Positions 1 to 5,839 of a DNA stretch of 5,839 nucleotides are shown in pieces (position 1 is the stretch's first letter; each line of letters starts with the position of its first letter). The stretch lies in NCBI GenBank assembly GCA_003489485.1, contig DNMB01000131.1, positions 9,651-15,489 of the forward strand, in the 5' to 3' direction. Both the position numbers and the translations under genes were made by a program. The notes beneath the pieces are model-generated. The model was not told the origin of the DNA and did not search any database. It was given only the letters and a program-made list of their open reading frames with translations. This DNA comes from Chitinophagaceae bacterium. Its GTDB lineage: Bacteria > Bacteroidota > Bacteroidia > Chitinophagales > Chitinophagaceae.

Positions 1-936
1 ACCAAGTTAAAAAAGGCCATCGATTACTCTGATATCCTGATCAAATTAAAACTGCTTCCCTCTATCCTTGATACCAATGTGCTCATATTAGCCGGCATTA
101 CCGCAGAGTCAGGTGGGTTTAAAGAAGACGCTCTTGAGTACTATAAAAAGCTCGCCAATGCCAAGGTAGGCGGAGAGGGCTTTGAAGGAGTATATCGATA
201 CCTGATCACTTACTCGTTCGGAAAAAAGGATATGGAATCGTTCGAGCGCTATAAGTCATTGGGTAAAGAAGTGTTCCCTAAAAGCGATTACTTCGATTAT
301 GATAAGGTTGATTTTGCAGTAGGACTGGCCTCAGGGTTTGAAGAAAAACTAAAAGCCATCGATGAGTTATTGGCCACGGACCCTGATAATTTCAAGGCCA
401 ACCAGGTATTAGGAGAGATTTTATACGACACCTTAGACCCACGTGAACAAGAGGCCGTACTCCCAGCCAATTATGCCGAGCTCGAAAAGAAAATGATCAA
501 CGCCTTTAGTCGAACAGCCAAGGCAAGACCAGGATACGAGATCCCATATCTGTACATTGGTGACCATTTTATCAATAAAGCATCGATCGTAAGCGAAAAA
601 AGAGACCAGCACGCCCGCGACATGAAAGCGCGCACAAAGCCAGGTACCATGGCCTCTAAAGAGGACATTGCCAAAAGAGATGCTTTAGACAAAGAATACG
701 GCGAAACTTTGGAAGGGGCGAAGGAACCATACGAAGCCGCTGCGGCCATTTATGCCGGCAAGGCCGAACTGGACATAAGAGACAAGCAGCAATACAAAAA
801 AGCCGCCAGCTACCTGGCCGATATTTTCGCCTTCAAAAAGGCGATGGCAGGTAAGGTCAAGAATACGGCCGATCAGGCCAAGTGGGCGGCAGAGGAGAAG
901 AAATGGAACGACCGCTACGAGTCGATCAAGAATTAA
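1..936 (+). CDS. TPR-like repeat protein, C-terminal part (5' end outside window)
   Basis: The frame is open from base 1 to a TAA at 934-936 and gives 311 residues with no convincing internal start, so the true start lies upstream. The sequence is almost entirely helical and charged. Helix pairs of TPR type can be read at about residues 26-52, 62-92 and 114-145 of the visible part; the last has the typical spacing of a pair ending in an 'ATDPDN' turn. Residues 195-245 are rich in Lys, Glu, Asp and Arg and may be coiled coil. The end (about 288-310) has the pattern ADQAKWAAEEKKWNDRYES. TPR domains normally scaffold protein-protein contacts. No enzymatic motif or membrane segment is visible in this part, and a signal peptide could only lie upstream. 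The gene converges on serA. The specific function is unknown; TPR assignment is by eye and rests on weak repeats. Confidence 0.8.
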   Translation, partial: TKLKKAIDYSDILIKLKLLPSILDTNVLILAGITAESGGFKEDALEYYKKLANAKVGGEGFEGVYRYLITYSFGKKDMESFERYKSLGKEVFPKSDYFDYDKVDFAVGLASGFEEKLKAIDELLATDPDNFKANQVLGEILYDTLDPREQEAVLPANYAELEKKMINAFSRTAKARPGYEIPYLYIGDHFINKASIVSEKRDQHARDMKARTKPGTMASKEDIAKRDALDKEYGETLEGAKEPYEAAAAIYAGKAELDIRDKQQYKKAASYLADIFAFKKAMAGKVKNTADQAKWAAEEKKWNDRYESIKN

Positions 937-950
937 ACAGAGCTGATCGG

Positions 951-978
951 GTAAGGCCATCCTAAAAGGTGGCTTTAC
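951..978 (+). terminator. Possible hairpin terminator between convergent genes
   Basis: Bases 951-961 pair with 968-978 as an 11-bp stem with two G-U wobbles, around a six-base loop (CTAAAA). The hairpin begins 14 bases after the stop of the TPR gene and is followed by a short broken T run (TTTC). It lies between two convergent genes, where a terminator is expected. The T run is poor, and read from the other strand the hairpin is followed by no T run, so termination of serA here is less certain. Confidence 0.45.
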
Positions 979-1027
979 TTTCAAATCACCTACTTAACAT
1001 AATATAAATTATAGGAAGAAAGAATGC

Positions 1028-2266
1028 TCAATAAAGCATACGTACCCGTATAGAGCCTGGAATATCTCGCAAGATAGACAGGGCTTTTGACGATAACTTA
1101 TGATCGAGATCCAGTACAACGTACCCTATTAACTCATTGGTTTTTAAATACTGACCAAGGATATTTATATTATTACTTGAAAGGGCGGTATTGATCGCAG
1201 AAAGAACACCGGGCACATTTTTGTGGATGTGCAAGATCCGGTGAGCTCCGGTTTGCGGAGGCAAAGAAATGGCGGGAATCGTGTGGGATCCATCGCTAAA
1301 GCCGGTTTCGAGGTACTGAAAGAGCTTTACGCTCACATCCTGGCCAATGTTTTGCTGCGCCTCTTCGGTGCTGCCACCGATATGTGGCGTCAAAAGCACG
1401 TTGGGTTGCCCTTGAAGCGGACAAGTAAAAGCATCTCCGTTCTTTTCAGGCTCCCAGGGATAGACATCGATGGCCGCCCCGGCAATATGGCCCGATTCCA
1501 TGGCTTGATGCAAGGCCCCCAGATCGACCACATGGCCTCTGGCATAATTAATAAGGATGGATCCTTTTTTGCAAAGACGAAGGGACTGTTTATTGATCAG
1601 CTGGTTAGTAAGTTTTGTCTCGGGCACATGTAATGTTATTATATCGGCATGCTGCAACAATTCTTTGAGCGAACGACAGGCCGTAGCATTGCCCAGTGGT
1701 AGCTTGTTCTCTATATCGTAGAAGATGACCCGCATACCAAGGGCCTCGGCCATTACGCTGACCTGGCTTCCTATATTACCATATCCGATAATGCCCATGA
1801 CCTTGCCTCGCATCTCTCGACTCCCCTTGGCCTCTTTTTGCCAAATTCCCTTGTGGGCGGCATTATTTTTATCGGGAATGCCGCGCATTAGCATAATGGA
1901 GGCCCCAAGTGTCAGCTCGGCCACGGAGCGCGTATTGGAATAAGGAGCATTGAAAACAGCAACACCCCGCTGCGTTGCCGCACGCAGATCGATCTGATTT
2001 ACGCCAATGCAAAAACACCCGATGGCCTGCAATTTCTTGGCCGCGTTCAGTACGTTCTCCGTGATGGATGTCTTGGAGCGAATGCCCAGAATGTGCACGT
2101 CCTTTACCGCTTCTATAAGTTGCTGCTCGCTGAGCGCACGGTTGATCTTCTCTACCTGCGCATAACCGTGCGAACGAAATTTCTTAACGGCCGCATCACT
2201 GATATTCTCCAAAAAAAGGATCTTGATCTTCTCTTTTGGATAGCTGGTGGCACTGTTGCGTTGCAT
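1028..2266 (-). CDS. serA: D-3-phosphoglycerate dehydrogenase with ACT domain (SerA)
   Basis: This 412-residue protein should oxidise 3-phosphoglycerate to 3-phosphohydroxypyruvate with NAD+, the first step of serine synthesis, in the cytoplasm. It aligns by eye along its whole length with E. coli SerA (410 residues). Visible landmarks are NTRSVAE (111-117), the Rossmann loop GIIGYGNIG (158-166) with the NAD-ribose-binding Asp184 in FYDIENK, and the catalytic set Arg243, Glu272 and His295, matching E. coli R240, E269 and H292. The C-terminal ACT domain (about 342-412) retains His348, Asn350 and Asn368, equivalent to the serine-binding residues of E. coli SerA, so feedback inhibition by serine is likely. 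The ATG at 2266 is chosen because the similarity begins about ten residues later and no in-frame start lies just upstream. A -7 box sits only four bases before it. No serC or serB is adjacent. The end is intact, with a TGA stop. Confidence 0.96.
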   Translation of the reverse strand: MQRNSATSYPKEKIKILFLENISDAAVKKFRSHGYAQVEKINRALSEQQLIEAVKDVHILGIRSKTSITENVLNAAKKLQAIGCFCIGVNQIDLRAATQRGVAVFNAPYSNTRSVAELTLGASIMLMRGIPDKNNAAHKGIWQKEAKGSREMRGKVMGIIGYGNIGSQVSVMAEALGMRVIFYDIENKLPLGNATACRSLKELLQHADIITLHVPETKLTNQLINKQSLRLCKKGSILINYARGHVVDLGALHQAMESGHIAGAAIDVYPWEPEKNGDAFTCPLQGQPNVLLTPHIGGSTEEAQQNIGQDVSVKLFQYLETGFSDGSHTIPAISLPPQTGAHRILHIHKNVPGVLSAINTALSSNNINILGQYLKTNELIGYVVLDLDHKLSSKALSILRDIPGSIRVRMLY

Positions 2267-2270
2267 GTCG

Positions 2271-2278
2271 CAAATATA
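2271..2278 (-). promoter_or_regulatory. -7 promoter box of serA (TATATTTG)
   Basis: Read on the minus strand, TATATTTG matches the Bacteroidota -7 consensus TAnnTTTG exactly and ends four bases before the serA ATG. No convincing TTG -33 element is seen at the usual 17-23 base distance; the nearest candidate is a GTT at 2294-2296, 15 bases away. If used, transcription would start at or next to the ATG, making the mRNA leaderless or nearly so. The match could be by chance in an AT-rich gap. Confidence 0.5.
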
Positions 2279-2279
2279 G

Positions 2280-2306
2280 TTGTAAAATAGAGGAACCCTA
2301 TCTTTG
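2280..2306 (+). promoter_or_regulatory. Promoter of the serine-hydrolase lipoprotein gene
   Basis: A TTG at 2280-2282 (-33 element) and TATCTTTG at 2299-2306 (-7 element, consensus TAnnTTTG) are 16 bases apart, slightly short of the usual spacing. The extended core CCCTATCTTTGCC (2296-2308) recurs identically at the hppA promoter (5100-5112), which supports it being real. Transcription would start around 2311-2314, so the protein must start at or after this point, ruling out the longer open frame that begins at 2236. Confidence 0.65.
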
Positions 2307-2313
2307 CCACCTC

Positions 2314-3492
2314 TTGAAAACTCATTTTTTACAACGAATTTTCATTGCGCTCGTACTAATGAGCGGTAGTTTGTCTTGCGGCATGATCGATACAGAAAAA
2401 TTGGAGGTGTCTGCGTACGAAGCCCCTGCCCCTTTATCTATCACCGAGGTCGAAAAGCAACGGTTCCACACGGTACTTCGTCATTATTTCGATAGTACGC
2501 TTTTGGGCCCCTATCGAAATTTCAACGGCGGTATTCTAGTTGCAAAAGGGGGCACCATACTCTACGAACACTACCAGGGTTTTGAGGACTTGTCCGAAAA
2601 AAAACGTCCGCTCTCTTCTACTAGTTCATTGCATATTGCTTCGTCGAGTAAACCTTTTACAGCCGTGGCCGTACTGCAGCTGATCCAACAAGGCAAACTT
2701 TCTTTGACCGATACGATCACCCGTTTTTTTCCGACACTTCCCTACCCCGGTATCACCATTCGCGATCTGCTCACTCACCGCAGCGGGCTTCCTAACTACC
2801 TCTATTTTATGGAAGCCTCCTCTTGGAACAAGCAGAACATGGCAACCAATCAAGATGTACTCAGTGTAATGATCGCGGAGCGTCCGCCAAGACATGCCCC
2901 CGCCAACAGACGATTCGAGTACTGCAACACTAACTATCTCTTATTGGCCCTTTTGATCGAACAACTTTCCGGAAAATCGTATCCGGAGTATATGCAGCAA
3001 CATTTTTTTACTAGACTGGGCATGCAACATAGTTTCGTTTATCGCCCCATCGAGGCCTCACGCAGCGTGGCTTCTTATCAACCCAACGGAAGGACTTGGC
3101 CAATGGATTATCTGGATCTTACCTATGGCGATAAAAATATTTACAGCACTCCTCAAGATCTTCTCAAATGGGACCAGGCGCTCTACACCGATCAGCTTAT
3201 TGACACCTCACTGCTTCGGCAAGCGTTTCAAGGATATAGTTTTGAAAGACCCGGTACGCATCACTACGGACTGGGATTTCGTCTGGAGCTGCTGCCCAGC
3301 GGAAAAAAGGTCATCTATCATTTTGGCAGATGGCATGGAAATAATGCGGTCTTTACCCGACTGATCGAAGAAAAAGTAGTGGTGATCATTTTAGGCAATC
3401 GCTTTAACCGCAGCATCTATTCGGCAGCGCATCACAGTTACGACCTTTTTGGAAATTATTACGCAAAAGACGAGAGCGAAGAAGATCTATAG
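2314..3492 (+). CDS. Serine hydrolase lipoprotein, beta-lactamase/class C PBP family
   Basis: The protein belongs to the serine beta-lactamase-like family (Pfam Beta-lactamase, PF00144), whose members include D,D-peptidases, esterases and class C beta-lactamases. With a TTG start at 2314 it has 392 residues. Residues 1-22 form a lipoprotein signal: MKTHFLQR, a hydrophobic core, then SLSC with Cys22 as the likely lipidated residue. The catalytic motif SxxK is S110-S-S-K113 in a helix followed by PFTAVAVLQLI. The second motif YxN is Y203-C-N205 in a typical YCNTNYLLLALLIE context, and the third, KTG-like, is probably W340-H-G342. DLLTHRSGLPN (151-161) is a family landmark. The enzyme should act in the periplasm or at the outer membrane; the substrate cannot be told. 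The TTG start is inferred from the promoter position and the signal peptide. An ATG at 2359 would leave only seven residues before the Cys, and the upstream TTG at 2236 lies inside serA. Codon use resembles the neighbours. Confidence 0.88.
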   Translation: MKTHFLQRIFIALVLMSGSLSCGMIDTEKLEVSAYEAPAPLSITEVEKQRFHTVLRHYFDSTLLGPYRNFNGGILVAKGGTILYEHYQGFEDLSEKKRPLSSTSSLHIASSSKPFTAVAVLQLIQQGKLSLTDTITRFFPTLPYPGITIRDLLTHRSGLPNYLYFMEASSWNKQNMATNQDVLSVMIAERPPRHAPANRRFEYCNTNYLLLALLIEQLSGKSYPEYMQQHFFTRLGMQHSFVYRPIEASRSVASYQPNGRTWPMDYLDLTYGDKNIYSTPQDLLKWDQALYTDQLIDTSLLRQAFQGYSFERPGTHHYGLGFRLELLPSGKKVIYHFGRWHGNNAVFTRLIEEKVVVIILGNRFNRSIYSAAHHSYDLFGNYYAKDESEEDL

Positions 3493-3507
3493 GCAACTCG
3501 TTCGAAA

Positions 3508-3530
3508 ATCGGCGCATTATCATGGCCGAT
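3508..3530 (+). repeat. Inverted repeat (hairpin) upstream of nnr
   Basis: ATCGGC (3508-3513) and GCCGAT (3525-3530) are perfect inverted copies. The stem can extend by three pairs (3515-3517 with 3522-3524) past one bulged G to leave a TATC loop. It lies in the 89-base gap between the lipoprotein gene and nnr. No T run follows, so it does not look like a standard intrinsic terminator. It could be a transcript processing or stability hairpin, an operator, or chance. Confidence 0.35.
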
Positions 3531-3581
3531 CGCAGCCTCAAAGCATTGCTCGTATCGACTAATTTTCAGAACTTTCCTTTT

Positions 3582-5087
3582 ATGAAGATCTTTAGCGCAG
3601 CACAAACCAGGGCCTGGGATGAATACACCATCAGAGAAGAGCCCATAACATCGGAACAATTGATGGAGAGGGCTGCCAACCGTTGCTTTACCTGGCTAAT
3701 GGCATCGTACCCCGCACAACAGCACTACACCGTTCTTTGCGGCAAAGGAAATAACGGCGGTGACGGACTAGCCATTGCTCGCATGCTGGCCCACCAGGGG
3801 AAAGACGTTCATGTTCATGTGCTCGAATTTGGTCACCTGGGCACTGCCGATTTTCAATTGAATCTTTCTAGACTTCATCAATATCCTCAAATATCGATTC
3901 GCTTTATTCAACAACCCGATCAACTACCCGAACTCATTGGACCTACTTTGGTAATTGATGCCCTTTACGGCTCGGGTCTTAATCGCTCGCTCGAAGGACT
4001 CAGTGCTCAATTGGTGCAGCGACTCAACGAATCGGGATGCATTTGCGTGGCCATCGATCTGCCCAGTGGACTTTTTGCCGATAGCCCATCGCTTGCTAAT
4101 CCGGTGGTAAAGGCTACCCATACCCTTTGTTTGCAAGGATATAAACTGGCCATGATGATGGCCGAAAACGAAATCTTCTTAGGCCAGATCCATTTGCTCA
4201 ACATCGGATTGCATCAAGGCTTCTATACGTATTGCGATACAAACTTTCATTTACAATTGCTAGACGATATTAAACCACTGAGCCCTGCCCGACCACGCAG
4301 CGCACACAAGGGAAATTTCGGACATGCGTTACTCGTCTGCGGCAGTATAGGAAAAATGGGAGCGGCCGTTCTTGCCGCCAAGGGTGCGCTTCGATCGGGT
4401 GTAGGACTACTCACTTGTCAGGTTCCATCACAAGGCACTTTTATAATGCAAACGGCCGTACCCGAGGCTATGTGCACCATCGATAAAGAGTCCGATTTGA
4501 TCAGTGAATCACCAACTGACCTCTCAGGTTTTCAGGCGTTGGGTATTGGCCCTGGCTTGGGCACCGACCCCAAAACCGCGGCGGCCCTAGAAAAGATGCT
4601 AACCTCTTTTGTAAGACCATTGGTAATAGATGCAGATGCACTAAACATAATCGCCACTCATCGCCATTTGTTTAAGTTGATTCCGCCGAATAGCATTGTA
4701 ACACCCCACCCCAAAGAATTTGCGCGCTTGTTTGGAGAATCTGCCAACGATTTTGAGCGAATGCAAAAGGCCATCGAAGCGGCGCATCACCATAAGATCA
4801 TCATCGTAGTAAAAGGTCATCATAGCATGATCGTTTGCCCCGACGGAAAGGTGTATTTTAACGGAAGTGGCAACCCCGGCATGGCCACCGGAGGAATGGG
4901 CGATGTGCTTACCGGCATAATTACCGGACTGATGGCTCAACAGGTATCTGCGGTCACGGCCGCTCGCTTGGGGGTCTATCTTCATGGGTTGGCAGGCAAC
5001 CTGGCCGCAAGTGCGGTATCGCAGCCGGCCCTGCTTCCGAGCGACCTTTTGGACCACCTCGGAGCGGCTTGGCTATCCCTTGATTAA
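3582..5087 (+). CDS. nnr: Bifunctional NAD(P)HX epimerase / ADP-dependent NAD(P)HX dehydratase (Nnr)
   Basis: This cytoplasmic metabolite-repair enzyme restores NADH and NADPH damaged by hydration. The N-terminal YjeF_N domain (about 1-215) interconverts R- and S-NAD(P)HX; the C-terminal ribokinase-like domain (about 235-500) dehydrates S-NAD(P)HX using ADP. In the epimerase half I see CGKGNNGGDG (53-62), DALYGSG (126-132) and AIDLPSG (157-163). In the dehydratase half I see HKGNFGHALLVCGS (242-255), GIGPGLG (321-327), VIDADAL (348-354), TPHPKEF (374-380), KGH (411-413) and the signature NGSGNPGMATGGMGDVLTG (427-445), with Asp441 as the probable catalytic residue. I choose the ATG at 3582 (501 residues, MKIFSAAQ...) because homologues in Bacteroidota typically begin with this segment; an in-frame ATG at 3522 would add 20 residues without family character. 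Length is normal for the fused form. Only 89 bases and no clear promoter separate it from the lipoprotein gene, so co-transcription is plausible. Confidence 0.95.
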   Translation: MKIFSAAQTRAWDEYTIREEPITSEQLMERAANRCFTWLMASYPAQQHYTVLCGKGNNGGDGLAIARMLAHQGKDVHVHVLEFGHLGTADFQLNLSRLHQYPQISIRFIQQPDQLPELIGPTLVIDALYGSGLNRSLEGLSAQLVQRLNESGCICVAIDLPSGLFADSPSLANPVVKATHTLCLQGYKLAMMMAENEIFLGQIHLLNIGLHQGFYTYCDTNFHLQLLDDIKPLSPARPRSAHKGNFGHALLVCGSIGKMGAAVLAAKGALRSGVGLLTCQVPSQGTFIMQTAVPEAMCTIDKESDLISESPTDLSGFQALGIGPGLGTDPKTAAALEKMLTSFVRPLVIDADALNIIATHRHLFKLIPPNSIVTPHPKEFARLFGESANDFERMQKAIEAAHHHKIIIVVKGHHSMIVCPDGKVYFNGSGNPGMATGGMGDVLTGIITGLMAQQVSAVTAARLGVYLHGLAGNLAASAVSQPALLPSDLLDHLGAAWLSLD

Positions 5088-5110
5088 TAGGCGCTGACCC
5101 CCTATCTTTG
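5080..5110 (+). promoter_or_regulatory. Promoter of hppA
   Basis: A TTG (5080-5082) and TATCTTTG (5103-5110) are separated by 20 bases, an excellent match to the Bacteroidota -33/-7 promoter (TTG, 17-23 bases, TAnnTTTG). The -33 element lies in the last two codons of nnr and the spacer contains its stop codon. Transcription would begin around 5115-5118, giving a leader of roughly 65 bases before the hppA ATG at 5181. Confidence 0.8.
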
Positions 5111-5115
5111 CCGCC

Positions 5116-5150
5116 CGAACAACCCCCCTTTTTACAGGGGCCGTTGGTCG
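5116..5150 (+). other. Hairpin at the predicted 5' end of the hppA mRNA
   Basis: CGA (5116-5118), CAAC (5120-5123) and CCCC (5125-5128) pair in order with TCG (5148-5150), GTTG (5143-5146) and GGGG (5137-5140), leaving small internal mismatches and an eight-base loop TTTTTACA. The hairpin would occupy the first transcribed bases of the leader, followed by an unstructured A-rich stretch up to the ATG. No T run follows, so it is not a normal terminator for nnr. A 5' stabilising stem is one reading; a regulatory leader is another. I recognise no known riboswitch. Confidence 0.5.
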
Positions 5151-5180
5151 ATCTAAAACTGAACTGCAGAAACAAAGATT

Positions 5181-5839
5181 ATGGACAAATTAATTTATTT
5201 AGTACCCCTTTCAGGCCTTATAGGTCTGCTTTACACCCTAATTAAGTTCAATTGGGTCGCAAAACAAGATGCCGGCACAGACCGCATGAAAGAGATCAGC
5301 AACTACATCGCCGTAGGAGCCATGGCCTTTTTAAGGGCCGAATGGAAGATCCTTGGCTATTTCGTAGTGGTGGTAGGTATGTTGTTGGCACTAATGGCCA
5401 GTTCTAATCCTCATTCTCATTGGATGATCGCCGTTTCGTTCGTAGTGGGTGCTGTATTCAGTGCCACTGCCGGTTATATCGGAATGAAGATCGCTACCCT
5501 GGCCAACGTTAGAACGGCACAGGCTGCCCGTACCAGTCTTAGCAAAGCACTCAATGTTTCCTTTACCGGAGGGGCCGTTATGGGTCTCGGTGTATCAGGA
5601 CTAGCCGTGTTAGGTCTGGGTGGACTCTATATTGTTTTAAAGCAAGTATTTGCCCCCGGCGCTGCGGTCAGCTCTGACGAGATGTTCAAGACCATCGAAG
5701 TGTTGACCGGATTCTCTCTTGGGGCCGAGTCTATTGCTCTTTTTGCCCGTGTGGGTGGTGGAATCTATACCAAGGCTGCCGATGTGGGCGCCGACCTTGT
5801 AGGAAAAGTTGAGGCCGGTATTCCCGAAGACGATCCACG
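5181..5839 (+). CDS. hppA: Membrane-bound ion-pumping pyrophosphatase, N-terminal part (cut by window end)
   Basis: The visible 219 residues begin a membrane pyrophosphatase, an inner-membrane homodimer that couples pyrophosphate hydrolysis to pumping of H+ and/or Na+. Full-length members have about 700 residues and 16 membrane helices, so roughly a third is seen. Hydrophobic segments lie at about 4-23, 55-75, 82-106 and 128-154, followed by the helix starting near 175. The active-site signature is clear: ALFARVGGGIYTKAADVGAD (186-205), then LVGKVEAGIPEDDP. Arg190, Lys198, Asp201, Asp205 and Glu211 correspond to R242, K250, D253, D257 and E263 of the mung bean enzyme, the last three being Mg-pyrophosphate ligands. 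The residues that separate Na+ from H+ pumps and K+-dependent from independent types lie beyond the window, so ion specificity is undecided. The ATG at 5181 follows an A-rich AAACAAAGATT and has its own promoter; no Shine-Dalgarno sequence is present. Confidence 0.96.
   Translation, partial: MDKLIYLVPLSGLIGLLYTLIKFNWVAKQDAGTDRMKEISNYIAVGAMAFLRAEWKILGYFVVVVGMLLALMASSNPHSHWMIAVSFVVGAVFSATAGYIGMKIATLANVRTAQAARTSLSKALNVSFTGGAVMGLGVSGLAVLGLGGLYIVLKQVFAPGAAVSSDEMFKTIEVLTGFSLGAESIALFARVGGGIYTKAADVGADLVGKVEAGIPEDDP

Noticed and set aside
685..984. A 99-codon minus-strand frame with hydrophobic stretches
   Set aside because: The hydrophobic look arises from reading the reverse of Lys/Glu-rich TPR codons; no promoter or homologous motif supports it.
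990..1015. AT-rich near-palindrome (ATAATATAAATTAT) downstream of serA
   Set aside because: The stem is only about five A-T pairs and would be too weak for a terminator; such patterns are expected by chance in AT-rich gaps.
1223..1633. A 136-codon open frame on the plus strand
   Set aside because: It lies wholly antisense to the well-conserved serA gene, has no recognisable protein character, and is explained by the codon pattern of serA.
2314..3492. Calling the serine hydrolase an antibiotic-resistance beta-lactamase
   Set aside because: The family is broad and the third motif is not the KTG of true class C enzymes, so resistance cannot be claimed from sequence alone.
3560..3567. TAATTTTC as a possible -7 box for nnr
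   Set aside because: It misses the final G of TAnnTTTG, and the nearest upstream TTG (3546-3548) is only 11 bases away, too close for a -33 element.
4641..5057. A 138-codon open frame on the minus strand
   Set aside because: It is antisense to the conserved dehydratase domain of nnr and its translation shows no family features.
5120..5146. Hairpin after nnr as an intrinsic terminator
   Set aside because: The T run is in the loop and not after the stem, and the hairpin lies downstream of a strong promoter, so a leader structure fits better.

Overview
The window looks like chromosomal DNA of a Bacteroidota species. Three sites match the phylum's characteristic -7 promoter element (TAnnTTTG). 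The genes lack Shine-Dalgarno sequences, and the hppA start is preceded by an A-rich stretch, as is usual in this phylum. The encoded proteins are of types common there: a lipoprotein serine hydrolase, a fused Nnr repair enzyme beginning MKIFSA, and a membrane pyrophosphatase. The class cannot be fixed from this sequence alone.

Layout: (1) positions 1-936, + strand, hold the C-terminal 311 residues of a TPR-like helical protein whose start lies outside the window. (2) A short convergent gap, 937-1027, contains a hairpin that may be a terminator. (3) Positions 1028-2266, - strand, carry an intact serA-type D-3-phosphoglycerate dehydrogenase with a C-terminal ACT domain. (4) Positions 2267-2313 form a 47-base divergent promoter region with a -7 box in each direction. 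(5) Positions 2314-3492, + strand, encode a serine-hydrolase (beta-lactamase/class C PBP-like) lipoprotein, probably with a TTG start. (6) Positions 3582-5087, + strand, encode the bifunctional NAD(P)HX epimerase/dehydratase Nnr. (7) A clear promoter spans the nnr stop codon, and a 70-base leader with a hairpin leads to hppA (5181 to the window end), a membrane-bound ion-pumping pyrophosphatase cut off after about 219 residues.

The genes do not form an obvious single pathway. They are mostly housekeeping metabolism: serine synthesis, repair of hydrated NAD(P)H, and pyrophosphate hydrolysis coupled to ion pumping. The lipoprotein and nnr genes may share one transcript, since no good promoter is seen in the 89 bases between them. 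hppA has its own promoter and serA is transcribed alone in this window. I see no mobile element, CRISPR array, RNA gene or defence-like cassette, and no convincing new biological system. The points worth a second look are regulatory: divergent near-leaderless starts, a shared 13-base promoter core, and a hairpin at the predicted 5' end of the hppA transcript.
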